Of a stretch of DNA of 64,000 nucleotides, positions 17,801 to 27,079 are shown piece by piece. This DNA comes from Pseudoalteromonas arabiensis (GTDB lineage Bacteria; Pseudomonadota; Gammaproteobacteria; Enterobacterales; Alteromonadaceae). The stretch spans positions 124,001 through 188,000 of the forward strand of contig NZ_LRUF01000005.1 of the NCBI RefSeq assembly GCF_001550155.1, read 5' to 3'. Each line of letters opens with the position of its first letter. Within the stretch, counting starts at the first letter, position 1. A program made the position numbers and the translations under genes. The notes beneath the pieces are model-generated. The model made no database searches, was not told where the DNA came from, and saw only the letters and a list, made by a program, of their open reading frames with translations.

Positions 17801-18328
17801 TCAAGTCCAAAGCCAAATACCGCAGCCCATTATTTTGATGCGTTTCAGTTTATTTTTGTCACTTTCTGCTTGGCGTTTGGTTTTATAGGGCCCCAAGCGC
17901 ACTTTGTACCATACGCCATTACTTCCTTCGACGCGCTTAGCTTCTGCAACAAGGCCTGCAAATGCTATTTTTGCTTTTAGGGTTTGTGCTTGTTCTAGTG
18001 TTCTAAACGAGCCACATTGCATAACGTATGGGCCTTTTTGTTCAAGCTCTTTTACTTCAACTTGAACTTCATGCTCTTTTATTTCTTTTATAAACTCAGG
18101 CGGTTTAGGTTTTGGAATCACCTTTTCTTCCGCTTTAGTCGGATTGGCTTGCTGCTCAACAAGTGCAGGATCAGCATTGTGCTTTATGTACCACAAACCA
18201 TAGCCAAAGCAGCCCACAAGAATAATAGCAAGGAGCACTAATGCAACTGGAAAAGGTTTTTTTGCGGGTGCCTGCTTTTTATTATTTCGATTCGATGGTT
18301 TTTTATTTATGTAATCGTGTTGTGCCAT
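17801..18328 (-). CDS. ftsN: Short FtsN-like SPOR-domain protein
   Basis: A 175-residue bitopic inner-membrane protein. A basic cytoplasmic tail (1-26) precedes one membrane helix (27-48); a short proline- and charge-rich linker leads to a SPOR domain at about 99-172, starting [21 protein letters not shown] binds denuded peptidoglycan at the septum. Position between priA and hslV matches ftsN of E. coli, but that protein is 319 residues with a longer linker, so essential activation segments may be shortened. Its stop codon is 79 bases from hslV. Call as FtsN rests on synteny. Confidence 0.75.
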   Translation of the reverse strand: MAQHDYINKKPSNRNNKKQAPAKKPFPVALVLLAIILVGCFGYGLWYIKHNADPALVEQQANPTKAEEKVIPKPKPPEFIKEIKEHEVQVEVKELEQKGPYVMQCGSFRTLEQAQTLKAKIAFAGLVAEAKRVEGSNGVWYKVRLGPYKTKRQAESDKNKLKRIKIMGCGIWLWT

Positions 18329-18344
18329 GATTCTCTATTGGCCT

Positions 18345-20525
18345 TTAAATCATATCTATAGGATCAACGTCTAAGCTCCACCGCACCTTTTGCGCAAGTT
18401 TACTGGTACTAATATAGTCAACCATTTGCGCTAAATACTGGTGTAAGTGGGAACGCTCCTGCGCTTGAATATGTAATTGGAACCGATACTTACCCGCCAC
18501 ACGTTCCAGTGGCGCGGGGATCGGGCCGAGCAATTGTATACCAGATACACTCTGTACAGGAACCAAATCAGTTAAAAAATCCATAACTTGATTTATGTTA
18601 TGTCCTTCAGCACGCACAATCGCCATATTCGTAATGGGGGGAAGCAGGGCATCTTCTCGCTCAGTCAAGGCGTAACGCGCAAAGTCTTGGTAGCCATTAT
18701 TAACAAGGTCTTGCAGTAGCGGGTGCTCAGGAAAGTGCGTCTGCAATAACACGTGCCCAGGCTCACCACTACGTCCAGCACGGCCTGCTACTTGTGTTAC
18801 AAGTTGCGCTAAATGCTCAGTGGCACGAAAATCACATGAATAGAGGCCACTATCGACATCTAAAATCAGTACTAAACTAACATCGGCAAAATGGTGGCCT
18901 TTTGCCAACATTTGCGTGCCAACTAAAATACGAGCGCCGCCTTGGTTGATGTCATCGAGGGCTTTTTCTAGGCTACCTTTACGGCGTGTTGAATCACGGT
19001 CGATACGGCTAATAGGAATATCGGGAAAGGTTTGCGTTAAAAACTCTTCGATTTGCTCAGTGCCTTTACCGTTTGGAAAGATCTGCGTACTGCCACAATC
19101 AGGGCACTGATGAGGCACGGTATGTTGTTCACCACAGTGGTGACAAATCATTTGGCCAATGGCTTTATGAAATGTTGCGCTGGTACTACAACGTGAGCAC
19201 TCACTTAGCCAGCCGCATTCATGGCATATAAGCGTAGGTGAAAAACCACGGCGATTTAAAAATACCATAACTTGCTTGCCACGCTCTAAATGTTGGCGCA
19301 TATAAGCAAGACTGGCATGAGCGATGCCAGCTTGCTCAGGTTGTCCTTTCATGTCCAATAGTTGAAACTGATTATCGGTGCTGGTTTGTGCTCGCTGTGT
19401 TAAACTAAGTAGCTGATATTTATTAGTAATCGCCTTATGCAAGGTTTCTAATGCAGGTGTCGCGCTGCCGAGTATCAATGGAATATTATGTTGGAAGGCT
19501 CTGTAAGCGGCAAGATCTCGCGCATGGTAGCGTAGTGTATCTTGCTGTTTAAATGAGCTGTCATGCTCTTCATCAACAATGATCATGCCTAGTGATGAAA
19601 AAGGTAAAAATATACTCGAACGTGTGCCGATAACTATCGCACAACTGCCTTTTTCACAAAAGCGCCATGTTTGTAGGCGCTCGTTATCAGTGAGTGCCGA
19701 ATGCCATAGCATAATGGGCGTATCAGGAAAGCGACGACGAAAACGATTGACGGTTTGTGGGGTTAGACCTATTTCAGGAACCAAAACCAAAGCTTGTTGG
19801 CCTTTTTTTAATATTTCTTCAAGGCATTGTAAGTAAACTTCCGTTTTGCCGCTGCCAGTCACCCCTTCGAGTAGAAAGCTTGCAAACCCATGGGCTTGGT
19901 TAATGGTAGTACAAGCGACAGCTTGTTCTTTATTGAGAGTCGGTTTTTTACTCACTGTTGGTGCGTGTTGCTGCCATTGATTGTCATGCTCAATAAATTG
20001 TTTGATTAGCGCTTTCTCTAGCAGGCTATCAATTGTTTTTTTATTAAAACCGAGCGCTTTTAATTCGGTTAACGATGACTTACCCGACTGCGCAAGTTGC
20101 TTTAATAAGTTGAGTTGCGTTTTCGCCCGTAAAGAGGGGAGCTTTGCCCCTTTTTCAGTTAACTCAACCATATTAATGCTGGTTTTGTCAGGGCATTCAC
20201 CTTGTCTTAAAGCAGCGGGCAGTGCAGTATGTATGGTCTCACCTAAAGGATAGCAGTAGTAGCGAGCTGTAAACTTTAATAGCTCTAAATGACGTTTGGA
20301 TAAAATCGGGGCTTCGTCAATCACCTCTATGATGGCTTTTATCTTCTCTTTAGGGATGTCAGTACTTGTTTTCGTGGCAAGTATGACCGCTACTTTTTTT
20401 TGTGGGCCGAATGGCACAAGAACACGCATGCCCGGCTGCAATTCAATGTTATGCAACAGCGGTTCAACTTTATAATCGAAGGTACGCGGTAAAGGGACTT
20501 TTATGGCAACTTCTACAAAGTGCAT
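18345..20525 (-). CDS. priA: Primosomal replication protein PriA (helicase)
   Basis: A 726-residue 3'-5' DNA helicase that restarts replication at stalled forks. Walker A VTGSGKT is near 222, the DEEH box near 318, and eight cysteines in four CxxC pairs (CHEC, CSRC, CHHC, CPDC) at about 433-478 form the zinc module. A 3'-end-binding domain occupies the first hundred residues. It is divergent from rpmE and lies upstream of the ftsN-like gene with a 16-base gap, as in E. coli without cytR. Confidence 0.98.
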   Translation of the reverse strand: MHFVEVAIKVPLPRTFDYKVEPLLHNIELQPGMRVLVPFGPQKKVAVILATKTSTDIPKEKIKAIIEVIDEAPILSKRHLELLKFTARYYCYPLGETIHTALPAALRQGECPDKTSINMVELTEKGAKLPSLRAKTQLNLLKQLAQSGKSSLTELKALGFNKKTIDSLLEKALIKQFIEHDNQWQQHAPTVSKKPTLNKEQAVACTTINQAHGFASFLLEGVTGSGKTEVYLQCLEEILKKGQQALVLVPEIGLTPQTVNRFRRRFPDTPIMLWHSALTDNERLQTWRFCEKGSCAIVIGTRSSIFLPFSSLGMIIVDEEHDSSFKQQDTLRYHARDLAAYRAFQHNIPLILGSATPALETLHKAITNKYQLLSLTQRAQTSTDNQFQLLDMKGQPEQAGIAHASLAYMRQHLERGKQVMVFLNRRGFSPTLICHECGWLSECSRCSTSATFHKAIGQMICHHCGEQHTVPHQCPDCGSTQIFPNGKGTEQIEEFLTQTFPDIPISRIDRDSTRRKGSLEKALDDINQGGARILVGTQMLAKGHHFADVSLVLILDVDSGLYSCDFRATEHLAQLVTQVAGRAGRSGEPGHVLLQTHFPEHPLLQDLVNNGYQDFARYALTEREDALLPPITNMAIVRAEGHNINQVMDFLTDLVPVQSVSGIQLLGPIPAPLERVAGKYRFQLHIQAQERSHLHQYLAQMVDYISTSKLAQKVRWSLDVDPIDMI

Positions 20526-20667
20526 GGTGGCTCAACGAAAACAAGAACAGACAGATAATGTACTAAAAATAGTCGTAAAAACCTACCAACAAATGCTAAG
20601 CCAAGCGCCGTCTGTTTATTTTTTTAGCGAAAGATGCATTTAAAGCTTGTCGCAGAGCGTATTGGCC

Positions 20668-20673
20668 TATAAA
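20668..20673 (+). promoter_or_regulatory. Possible rpmE -10 element
   Basis: TATAAA with CTTGTC 16 bases upstream (20646-20651), about 85 bases before rpmE. A GCGTATT/AATACGC inverted repeat encloses it. The match to sigma-70 is moderate. Confidence 0.35.
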
Positions 20674-20758
20674 ATACGCGGCCTATTAATTGTATTAACG
20701 ACGTATGGTGCCAGACTACGGGTTTGGAGAGCGATGCGGCCTTAACTAGAGGTTCCCT

Positions 20759-20974
20759 ATGAAAGAAGGTATTCACCCTAAGTACGAAGCTATCACTGCA
20801 ACTTGTTCATGTGGTAACAAATTCGAAACTAGCTCTACTTTATGTAAAGACATCCACTTAGACGTATGTTCTGAGTGTCACCCGTTTTACACTGGTAAGC
20901 AAAAGATTTTAGACACTGGCGGCCGTGTTGATCGTTTCAACAAGCGCTTCGGTGCACTTAGCAGCAAGAAGTAA
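20759..20974 (+). CDS. rpmE: 50S ribosomal protein L31
   Basis: A 71-residue L31 of the zinc-binding (C+) type. Cys16, Cys18, Cys37 and Cys40 are all present ([14 protein letters not shown]). It opens MKEGIHPKY and closes with VDRFNKRFG, as in the family. Divergent from priA, as in E. coli, and followed by a strong terminator. AGAGGT precedes the ATG. Zinc-linked replacement by a C- paralogue (ykgM type) is known elsewhere; none is in this window. Confidence 0.97.
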   Translation: MKEGIHPKYEAITATCSCGNKFETSSTLCKDIHLDVCSECHPFYTGKQKILDTGGRVDRFNKRFGALSSKK

Positions 20975-20988
20975 TGTCTGCTGTTTAG

Positions 20989-21019
20989 TTAAAAAAAGCA
21001 CCTTAGGGTGCTTTTTTTA
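20989..21019 (+). terminator. Intrinsic terminator after rpmE
   Basis: AAAAAAAGCACC-TTA-GGGTGCTTTTTTT hairpin directly after rpmE. Confidence 0.9.
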
Positions 21020-21509
21020 TACCTGAAATTAACAAAGCATGATATTAGACGCTATGCCGAACATGCTGTTTTCACTCACTTCCCATATAACTATTTTTGC
21101 TTGTTATGCTCATTATGTCGCTAATTTTGCAGACAAAGTGCAATCCCTTCGCTATATTCTTAGATGTATAAATGATTCCAAAAGTTACAAAAAGTAATAA
21201 ATTTAAATAACTTTGTAAGTAAATGCTGGCAATGTCGTCGAAATGGTCACTTGGAACTAATTTCGGCTATTTGCAGTGTTCGTGCATATAAAATACAAAA
21301 ACAGGTGCTTAAAAGGTCATAAATAGGTGAATTTTTATGTCTGATTAATCGCAACTATGCACAGAAGTTGTGGGTAAATCCTTTAAAATTAAGCGATATG
21401 GCATATAACAGGATAGACCTGATAATACTTGGAATTTTTATACATTACAGGTATCGTACTGATGCAAGCTCTCTCACTTTTTAACTTTTTTGCAGGATAC
21501 TATCGCGTT
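21020..21509 (+). promoter_or_regulatory. 490-base AT-rich leader region of the malic enzyme gene
   Basis: No ORF with homology and no strong repeat was found. The reading frame of the malic enzyme is open from 21429 but the added residues do not belong to the family. A long AT-rich stretch suggests the promoter lies here; no -35/-10 pair stands out. Confidence 0.4.
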
Positions 21510-22751
21510 ATGTCAGATTTCCGTGAACAAGCATTACATTACCACGCTCACCCCGTTCCAGGTAAAATTAGTGTTGAACTAACCAAGCCGGCCGAAACGG
21601 TTAACGATCTCGCTTTAGCTTATAGCCCAGGTGTGGCTGAACCAGTTCGTGAAATCGCTGCTGATCCAGCAAATGCCTACAAATATACTGGTAAAGGTAA
21701 CATGGTTGCGGTGATTTCAAACGGTACCGCAATTTTAGGTTTGGGTAACTTAGGCCCTCTTGCATCAAAACCTGTCATGGAAGGTAAAGCATTACTATTC
21801 AAACGTTTTGCTGGCCTTGATTCAATCGATATTGAAGTAAAACATCGCACTACAGAAGATTTCATCAATACGGTTGCAAACATCGCTGATACGTTTGGCG
21901 GCATCAACCTAGAAGATATTAAAGCACCAGAATGTTTTGAAATTGAAAAAGCGCTTATCGAGCGCTGCGATATTCCAGTTTTCCACGATGACCAACATGG
22001 TACAGCTATTGTTACTGCTGCCGGTATGCTTAATGCCCTTGAAGTACAAGGTAAGGATATCGAAGATGCCATTATCGTATGTTTAGGAGCTGGTGCGGCA
22101 GCTGTTGCTTGTATGGAACTGTTAATTAAGTGTGGTGCATTACGTGAGCATATCTATATGCTTGACCGTAAAGGTGTGATCCATACTCGCCGCGATGATT
22201 TAAACGAATATAAGCAGTTGTTTGCTAACAACACTGATAAACGTACATTACAAGACGTTATTGCTGATGCGGATGTATTTGTAGGTGTATCTGGGCCAGA
22301 TTTATTGACGGCGGATGACTTAAAGCTAATGGCAGACAAGCCAGTGGTGTTTGCGTGTTCAAACCCAGATCCTGAGATTGCGCCAGAAGTTGCACACAGT
22401 GCGCGCAATGATTTAATTATGGCAACGGGTCGTTCAGATTTTCCTAACCAAGTAAATAACGTGCTTTGTTTCCCGTTTATTTTCCGCGGTGCGCTTGATG
22501 TGCGTGCAACGGCAATTAATGATGAAATGAAAATTGCAGCTGTGCATGCTATTCGTGGTATTGCCAAAGAGCCAGTACCAAGCGAAGTATTAACAGCTGC
22601 TGGCGTTGAATCACTTGAGTTTGGTGCCGAGTACATCATTCCGAAGCCAATGGACCCGCGTTTATTACCACGTATCGCGCGTGCTGTTGCAGAAGCGGCG
22701 GTTGAGTCGGGCGTTGCGCAAATCGAAATGCCAGAAGATTACATGCGTTAA
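21510..22751 (+). CDS. NAD(P)-dependent malic enzyme, short form
   Basis: A 413-residue malic enzyme that decarboxylates malate to pyruvate with NAD(P). The N-terminal malic domain carries DLALAYSPGVAEPVREI and GNLGPLASKPVMEGKA. DDQHGTAIVTAAG marks the metal-binding core, and CLGAGAAAVACMELL is the nucleotide-binding loop of the C-terminal domain. Unlike E. coli MaeB (about 760 residues) it has no phosphotransacetylase-like extension. I chose ATG 21510 because MSDFREQALHYH is the usual start; AGGA lies about 12 bases upstream. It sits between rpmE and metJ, where enterobacteria have other genes. Cofactor choice cannot be decided from the sequence. Confidence 0.93.
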   Translation: MSDFREQALHYHAHPVPGKISVELTKPAETVNDLALAYSPGVAEPVREIAADPANAYKYTGKGNMVAVISNGTAILGLGNLGPLASKPVMEGKALLFKRFAGLDSIDIEVKHRTTEDFINTVANIADTFGGINLEDIKAPECFEIEKALIERCDIPVFHDDQHGTAIVTAAGMLNALEVQGKDIEDAIIVCLGAGAAAVACMELLIKCGALREHIYMLDRKGVIHTRRDDLNEYKQLFANNTDKRTLQDVIADADVFVGVSGPDLLTADDLKLMADKPVVFACSNPDPEIAPEVAHSARNDLIMATGRSDFPNQVNNVLCFPFIFRGALDVRATAINDEMKIAAVHAIRGIAKEPVPSEVLTAAGVESLEFGAEYIIPKPMDPRLLPRIARAVAEAAVESGVAQIEMPEDYMR

Positions 22752-22767
22752 ATTTATTTACGCTAAT

Positions 22768-22796
22768 AAAAAACTCAGCCTTAGCTGAGTTTTTTT
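22768..22796. terminator. Intrinsic terminator between malic enzyme and metJ
   Basis: ACTCAGC-CTTA-GCTGAGT stem with A-run left and T-run right, so it can serve both convergent genes. Confidence 0.85.
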
Positions 22797-22826
22797 ATAC
22801 CTGTGAATCGGCGTGTATCCGATGGC

Positions 22827-23147
22827 TCATTCAGAATCAAGTACAGGGATATCTAATCCCATTTCAAGCATGATCTTTTTCACTTCTTCAGGGACTTTTT
22901 CTGGGTTGTCTTTGCGTAAGTCGTCATCATTTGGTAATGGCTGACCTGTAAAAGCATGTAGAAAAGCTTCGCATAGAAGCTCACTATTTGTCGCATGTCG
23001 TAGGTTGTTGATCTGACGACGAGTGCGTTCATCTGTTAATACTTTTAGTACATTTAGCGGAATTGATACGGTAATCTTTTTAACTTGTTCTGATTTTTTA
23101 CCGTGTTCTGCGTATGGGTGAATGTATTCACCGTTCCATTTAGCCAT
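22827..23147 (-). CDS. metJ: Methionine repressor MetJ
   Basis: A 106-residue ribbon-helix-helix repressor. The [20 protein letters not shown] segment at 23-42 contains the DNA-binding beta ribbon, and [20 protein letters not shown] follows. With S-adenosylmethionine as corepressor it binds tandem 8-base met boxes; two arrays of these lie in the gap to metB. Length and sequence agree closely with E. coli MetJ (105 residues). Divergent from metBL; it probably represses itself as well. Confidence 0.98.
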   Translation of the reverse strand: MAKWNGEYIHPYAEHGKKSEQVKKITVSIPLNVLKVLTDERTRRQINNLRHATNSELLCEAFLHAFTGQPLPNDDDLRKDNPEKVPEEVKKIMLEMGLDIPVLDSE

Positions 23148-23243
23148 AAGTAATTTCGTTGCCTCGGTTATAAGTAGTTCACGCCTTTTTCACAGCGCAA
23201 AGATGCGGAAATTTTATCTCTTTAAAAAAGATAGTCAAATACT

Positions 23244-23275
23244 AGTTATTTAGCCATCTAGTCGTGTAAATGTAT
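23244..23275. promoter_or_regulatory. MetJ operator array A (four 8-base boxes)
   Basis: In 8-base phase: AGTTATTT, AGCCATCT, AGTCGTGT, AAATGTAT, matching AGACGTCT at 4, 6, 6 and 5 positions. The array is nearer to metJ and may serve its promoter. Confidence 0.65.
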
Positions 23276-23303
23276 AAACTTCTTTATGTCAGCCACAAAT
23301 GCT

Positions 23304-23332
23304 TTGACTTCTCATAATTGATCATCTAACCT
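23304..23332 (+). promoter_or_regulatory. Candidate metBL promoter
   Basis: TTGACT at 23304-23309, a 17-base spacer and TAACCT at 23327-23332. The -10 side overlaps operator array B, as expected for a MetJ-repressed promoter. Confidence 0.5.
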
Positions 23333-23351
23333 TTTAGACGTCTAAACATCC
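23320..23351. promoter_or_regulatory. MetJ operator array B with a perfect met box
   Basis: In 8-base phase: GATCATCT, AACCTTTT, AGACGTCT, AAACATCC. The third box (23336-23343) is the exact met-box consensus; the neighbours match at 4, 4 and 5 positions. Confidence 0.8.
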
Positions 23352-23372
23352 AATTAATGAGTAGGTGATGAA

Positions 23373-24632
23373 ATGAGTGAAAAAAATAAAGCGACGATAG
23401 CTGTTCGTCATGGTATCGAAGCTGACAAACATCATGGTGCTGTCGTTCCACCTATCTATTTATCAACCACCTATTCATTTGCTGATTTTGATACTAAACG
23501 TCAGTATGACTACGGACGCAGTGGTAATCCGAATCGTGATATTTTGGCTGAAACACTGGCTGAACTTGAAGGCGGTGCAAAAGGCATTATTACAGCAACG
23601 GGTATGTCTGCGGTGCATTTAGCAACACAGCTTTTAAATAGTGACGACACTTTAGTGATCCCGCATGACTGCTATGGTGGCAGTTACCGTTTATTCACAT
23701 CATTAGAAAAGCGCGGGTTATTGAAGCTAAAAGTGTTAGATTTAACCAACAGTGAAAATCATCAAGAAATTTTAGCAATCAAACCAAAGCTTATCTGGAT
23801 AGAGACACCCAGTAATCCAATTTTGCGTTTAACTGATATTAAAGCGATCACCTCAATTGCTAAGCAATGTGGAGCCTTAGTTGCTGCCGATAATACGTTC
23901 TTATCACCAGCACTCCAAAATCCAATTCAGTTTGGTGTAGATATCGTCGTACATTCAACGACTAAGTATATTAATGGCCACTCAGATGTAGTAGGTGGTG
24001 CAGTGATTGCCGCAACACAAGAGCTTGGTGATGAACTAGCTTGGTGGGCAAATAACATTGGTATTACCGGTGCACCATTCGATAGTTATTTAACCCTTCG
24101 TGGTTTGCGAACATTAAATGTGCGTTTAAAACAACACCAAGAGAATGCGTTTGCAATCGCTCAGTATTTAGAAAATTCGCCTTTTGTTAGTCAGGTTTAT
24201 TACCCTGGTCTTGCTTCTCATCCTCAGCATGAGCTCGCTAAAGCGCAGCAACGTGGCTTTGGTGGTATGGTTAGCTTTGATATTAAAGGTGATATTAATG
24301 ACGCTGCTGCGTTTTTAACAAGCTTAAAAGAGTTTAGCCTTGCAGAGTCATTGGGTGGGGTTGAGAGCCTTATTTGCCATCCTGCGACAATGACTCATGC
24401 TGGCATGGATCCTAAAGCACGCCTTGAGGCAGGTGTGGGCGATACACTCATTCGTATTTCTGTCGGTATTGAAGATATTAACGACTTAATTGCTGATCTG
24501 GAACGTGTTTTCAATCAAGTTAAACCAGGCGAAGGCTTACAAGCGGGCCAACCTAAAGCCGCTCAAGTACAGCCAACTAATCAGCAAAATACATCGTTTA
24601 AGTTAACGCCTGCACATACGGCATTGTGGTAG
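23373..24632 (+). CDS. metB: Cystathionine gamma-synthase MetB
   Basis: A 419-residue PLP enzyme that joins O-succinyl- or O-acetylhomoserine to cysteine, giving cystathionine. PLP Lys198 sits in VVHSTTKYINGH; Tyr and Arg of DYGRSGNPNRD anchor the cofactor. The C-terminus has about 30 extra residues compared with E. coli MetB (386), rich in Gln and Ala and without a known motif. Placement next to metJ and metL decides for MetB over other Cys/Met-metabolism PLP enzymes. Its stop overlaps the upstream frame of metL, so the two are coupled. Confidence 0.93.
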   Translation: MSEKNKATIAVRHGIEADKHHGAVVPPIYLSTTYSFADFDTKRQYDYGRSGNPNRDILAETLAELEGGAKGIITATGMSAVHLATQLLNSDDTLVIPHDCYGGSYRLFTSLEKRGLLKLKVLDLTNSENHQEILAIKPKLIWIETPSNPILRLTDIKAITSIAKQCGALVAADNTFLSPALQNPIQFGVDIVVHSTTKYINGHSDVVGGAVIAATQELGDELAWWANNIGITGAPFDSYLTLRGLRTLNVRLKQHQENAFAIAQYLENSPFVSQVYYPGLASHPQHELAKAQQRGFGGMVSFDIKGDINDAAAFLTSLKEFSLAESLGGVESLICHPATMTHAGMDPKARLEAGVGDTLIRISVGIEDINDLIADLERVFNQVKPGEGLQAGQPKAAQVQPTNQQNTSFKLTPAHTALW

Positions 24633-24637
24633 AAGAA

Positions 24638-26983
24638 ATGGTTAATATTGTTCATAAATTTGGTGGCTCAAGCCTAAGCTCAGCCGAGCGGTATCAAGCA
24701 GTTGCGAACATTGTGTTGGCAAACACTGAGCTAGGCGATTGTGTTGTTGTATCAGCCTCTGGGAAAACGACAGACACACTTGTAAAGCTCTGGCAGAGCT
24801 ATCAACAAAATGATAATCAAGCTGTGAGTGATATTTTATTGCTTATTGATAATAATCAGCGTGCACTAATCGAGCAGCTATTAGTGTCGCAGAGTAAGCA
24901 ACATGCATTAGCTAAACTAAAAGATGAATTAGCATCACTGACAGCGTTAATTGCCCAGCAACAACTACATGAAGCACCTTTACTTGCTCATGGTGAGGTT
25001 TGGTCTGCTCGGTTACTTGCAGCCTATTTAAATCAACTCGGTTTAGAATCTAAAGATGTTGATGCAAGACAGCTCTTTACTTTGCATGATGGCCAATTGT
25101 TGCATCAAAAAAATCAGCAAAGTTGCAGTGAGTTAATCAACCATAACCAGATCAATGTTGTGACGGGGTTTATTGCCGCTGATTGCCAAGGCAATACCGT
25201 AACCCTAGGGCGCAATGGCAGTGACTATAGTGCCACACTACTGGCTAGTTATACCTTTGCAAAGCAAGTTTCAATTTGGACTGATACACAAGGTGTATTT
25301 AGTACAGATCCTCGCAAAGTTAAAAATGCTGTTAAATATAACAAGGTATGCCGTGAACAAGCGAATTTGTTAGCCCGTTTAGGTAACCCTGTATTGCATG
25401 CTAAGACATTGTCGCCGCTAAAAGGTAGCGACATTAAACTCGTTGTAAGAAGCAGCTTTGACTGTGAGGCAAGCCCAACAGAGGTTGTAAAAGAGGGGTA
25501 CAGTAAAGCTAAACGTTTTATTACGACCCTTGATAACATTGACTTGCTTCGTGTTGATAAATTAAGTAGTGGCGAAGTGGGTGAATTGAGCCAGTTGATT
25601 CAGCATAGCCTGCATCACTTTGTAAAAGCCGGCGATACCTATCTGTTAGTGCCAGGCTCGTGTACACATCAAGTTGTAAGTTACCTTGCAGGGCGTGCCA
25701 ATATTGTTGAGTCTAATTTAAGTGGTTGTGCGGTGGTAGCGCCAAGTAGTGATATTAGCTCACTTGCAGAGCAAACAACGGCGTTATTAAAAGAGCAAAG
25801 TATCAACACACGCTTTGTACAGCAAGATGAAAACTACGTGTTAGTTTTAAAAGACCAAGCGATTGATAGTGACGTGCTGACCTTACTACACGACAAGTTA
25901 ATTAATAAAGGCCAAGAGTTGGCTGTGATTGTTGCTGGGCTGGGTAATGTTGGGGAGGTGTTTCTTTCACAACTACAAGCGCAGCTAAAACGCCTTTCAG
26001 AACACTATGAAGTGAAAGTGGTCGCTTTACTTCGCTCCAAGCAAATACTGTTTAGTGCTAGTGGTTTGAACACTAAGATGTGGCAAGAACAGTGGCAAAA
26101 TGAAGCACAAAACTACGAAAAAGAAGAGCTATTAACACGTATTAGTGAACTCGATTATGAGCACAAAGTGATCGTAGATATCACAGCTAGTGAAGCGTTT
26201 AGCCTTTTATACCCTGATTTTGTTGAGCTAAACTGCCACCTGATCAGTGCTAATAAATATGCCGGTACTGCAGCTAATAGTTGGTATCAAAACCTACGCA
26301 GTAATTTAGCTGAGCGTAATTTATTATGGCGTTATAACACCAGTGTTGGTGCAGGTTTGCCTATCAACTTTGCACTCGCTGATCTGCAAAACAGTGGCGA
26401 TAAAATTAACCGTATTGAAGGGGTTTTTTCCGGTACTCTGTCGTGGTTATGCAGCAGTTATGATGGCAGCGTGCCGTTTTCTGATTTAGTACTAAAAGCA
26501 CAGCAAATGGGTTACACAGAGCCTGATCCTCGTGAAGATTTGTCGGGTCGAGATATGCAACGTAAGCTGCTTATTTTAGCACGTGATCTCGGCCTAGATA
26601 TAGAGCTTGATGATATTGCTTTAACACCATTAATGCCTGAAGAGTTGGCCGCGGGTAGTTGGCAAGATTTCTTAGCAAATAAGCATTTACTTGATGAATT
26701 TATGACGATAAAAGCTGAGCAAGCACAAGTCGAAAATAAGCTTGTTCGCTATACCGGCGCGATTACCATTACTCATGGCAACGTGAAAGCTGAAGTTGGT
26801 CTAGTTAATGTAGCAAAAGACGATGTGCTGGCAAGCCTTAAGCCAGGTGACAATATCTTTGTTATTAACTCACAGTGGTACACTGAGAACGCTTTGGTAA
26901 TACAAGGCCCAGGTGCAGGAAAAGAAGTCACTGCGGCAGGGGTTCATTCTGATTTGTACTGGTTGGTGAACAACCTAAAATAA
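24638..26983 (+). CDS. metL: Bifunctional aspartokinase II / homoserine dehydrogenase II
   Basis: A 781-residue fusion. The N-terminal aspartokinase opens with VHKFGGSSLSS and has the GRNGSDYSAT loop and WTDTQGVFSTDPR. A middle regulatory region follows, and the homoserine dehydrogenase begins near 428 with VIVAGLGNVGEV and contains SVGAGLPIN and GVFSGTLSWL. It feeds homoserine to the methionine branch. I chose ATG 24638; GTG 24626 is in frame but overlaps metB. It resembles MetL rather than ThrA by its metB neighbour. Repression by MetJ is expected from the upstream boxes. Confidence 0.94.
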   Translation: MVNIVHKFGGSSLSSAERYQAVANIVLANTELGDCVVVSASGKTTDTLVKLWQSYQQNDNQAVSDILLLIDNNQRALIEQLLVSQSKQHALAKLKDELASLTALIAQQQLHEAPLLAHGEVWSARLLAAYLNQLGLESKDVDARQLFTLHDGQLLHQKNQQSCSELINHNQINVVTGFIAADCQGNTVTLGRNGSDYSATLLASYTFAKQVSIWTDTQGVFSTDPRKVKNAVKYNKVCREQANLLARLGNPVLHAKTLSPLKGSDIKLVVRSSFDCEASPTEVVKEGYSKAKRFITTLDNIDLLRVDKLSSGEVGELSQLIQHSLHHFVKAGDTYLLVPGSCTHQVVSYLAGRANIVESNLSGCAVVAPSSDISSLAEQTTALLKEQSINTRFVQQDENYVLVLKDQAIDSDVLTLLHDKLINKGQELAVIVAGLGNVGEVFLSQLQAQLKRLSEHYEVKVVALLRSKQILFSASGLNTKMWQEQWQNEAQNYEKEELLTRISELDYEHKVIVDITASEAFSLLYPDFVELNCHLISANKYAGTAANSWYQNLRSNLAERNLLWRYNTSVGAGLPINFALADLQNSGDKINRIEGVFSGTLSWLCSSYDGSVPFSDLVLKAQQMGYTEPDPREDLSGRDMQRKLLILARDLGLDIELDDIALTPLMPEELAAGSWQDFLANKHLLDEFMTIKAEQAQVENKLVRYTGAITITHGNVKAEVGLVNVAKDDVLASLKPGDNIFVINSQWYTENALVIQGPGAGKEVTAAGVHSDLYWLVNNLK

Positions 26984-27022
26984 ATCTTGTTTATCGTGTA
27001 ATAAAAAACCGCCAAATGAAGT

Positions 27023-27065
27023 GACCCCCAATAGTTGGACATGCCAATTACTGGGGGTCTTTTTA
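27023..27065. terminator. Large hairpin terminator between metL and mrcA
   Basis: A 16-base stem, 27023-27038 with 27044-27059 (one G-T pair, one A-C mismatch), has a 5-base loop and is followed by CTTTTTATT. It lies between the convergent metL and mrcA. The arms (GACCCCCAATAGTTGG and a near inverted copy) look like paired insertion-sequence ends. Confidence 0.75.
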
Positions 27066-27079
27066 TTACACTCAATTAG

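Noticed and set aside
21289..21303. ArgR-like box (TGCAT...ATACA) upstream of the malic enzyme gene
   Set aside because: The half-sites are five bases apart instead of four and no second box is nearby.
22154..22639. 161-residue frame antisense to the malic enzyme
   Set aside because: Shadow of a well-supported gene; composition is not protein-like.
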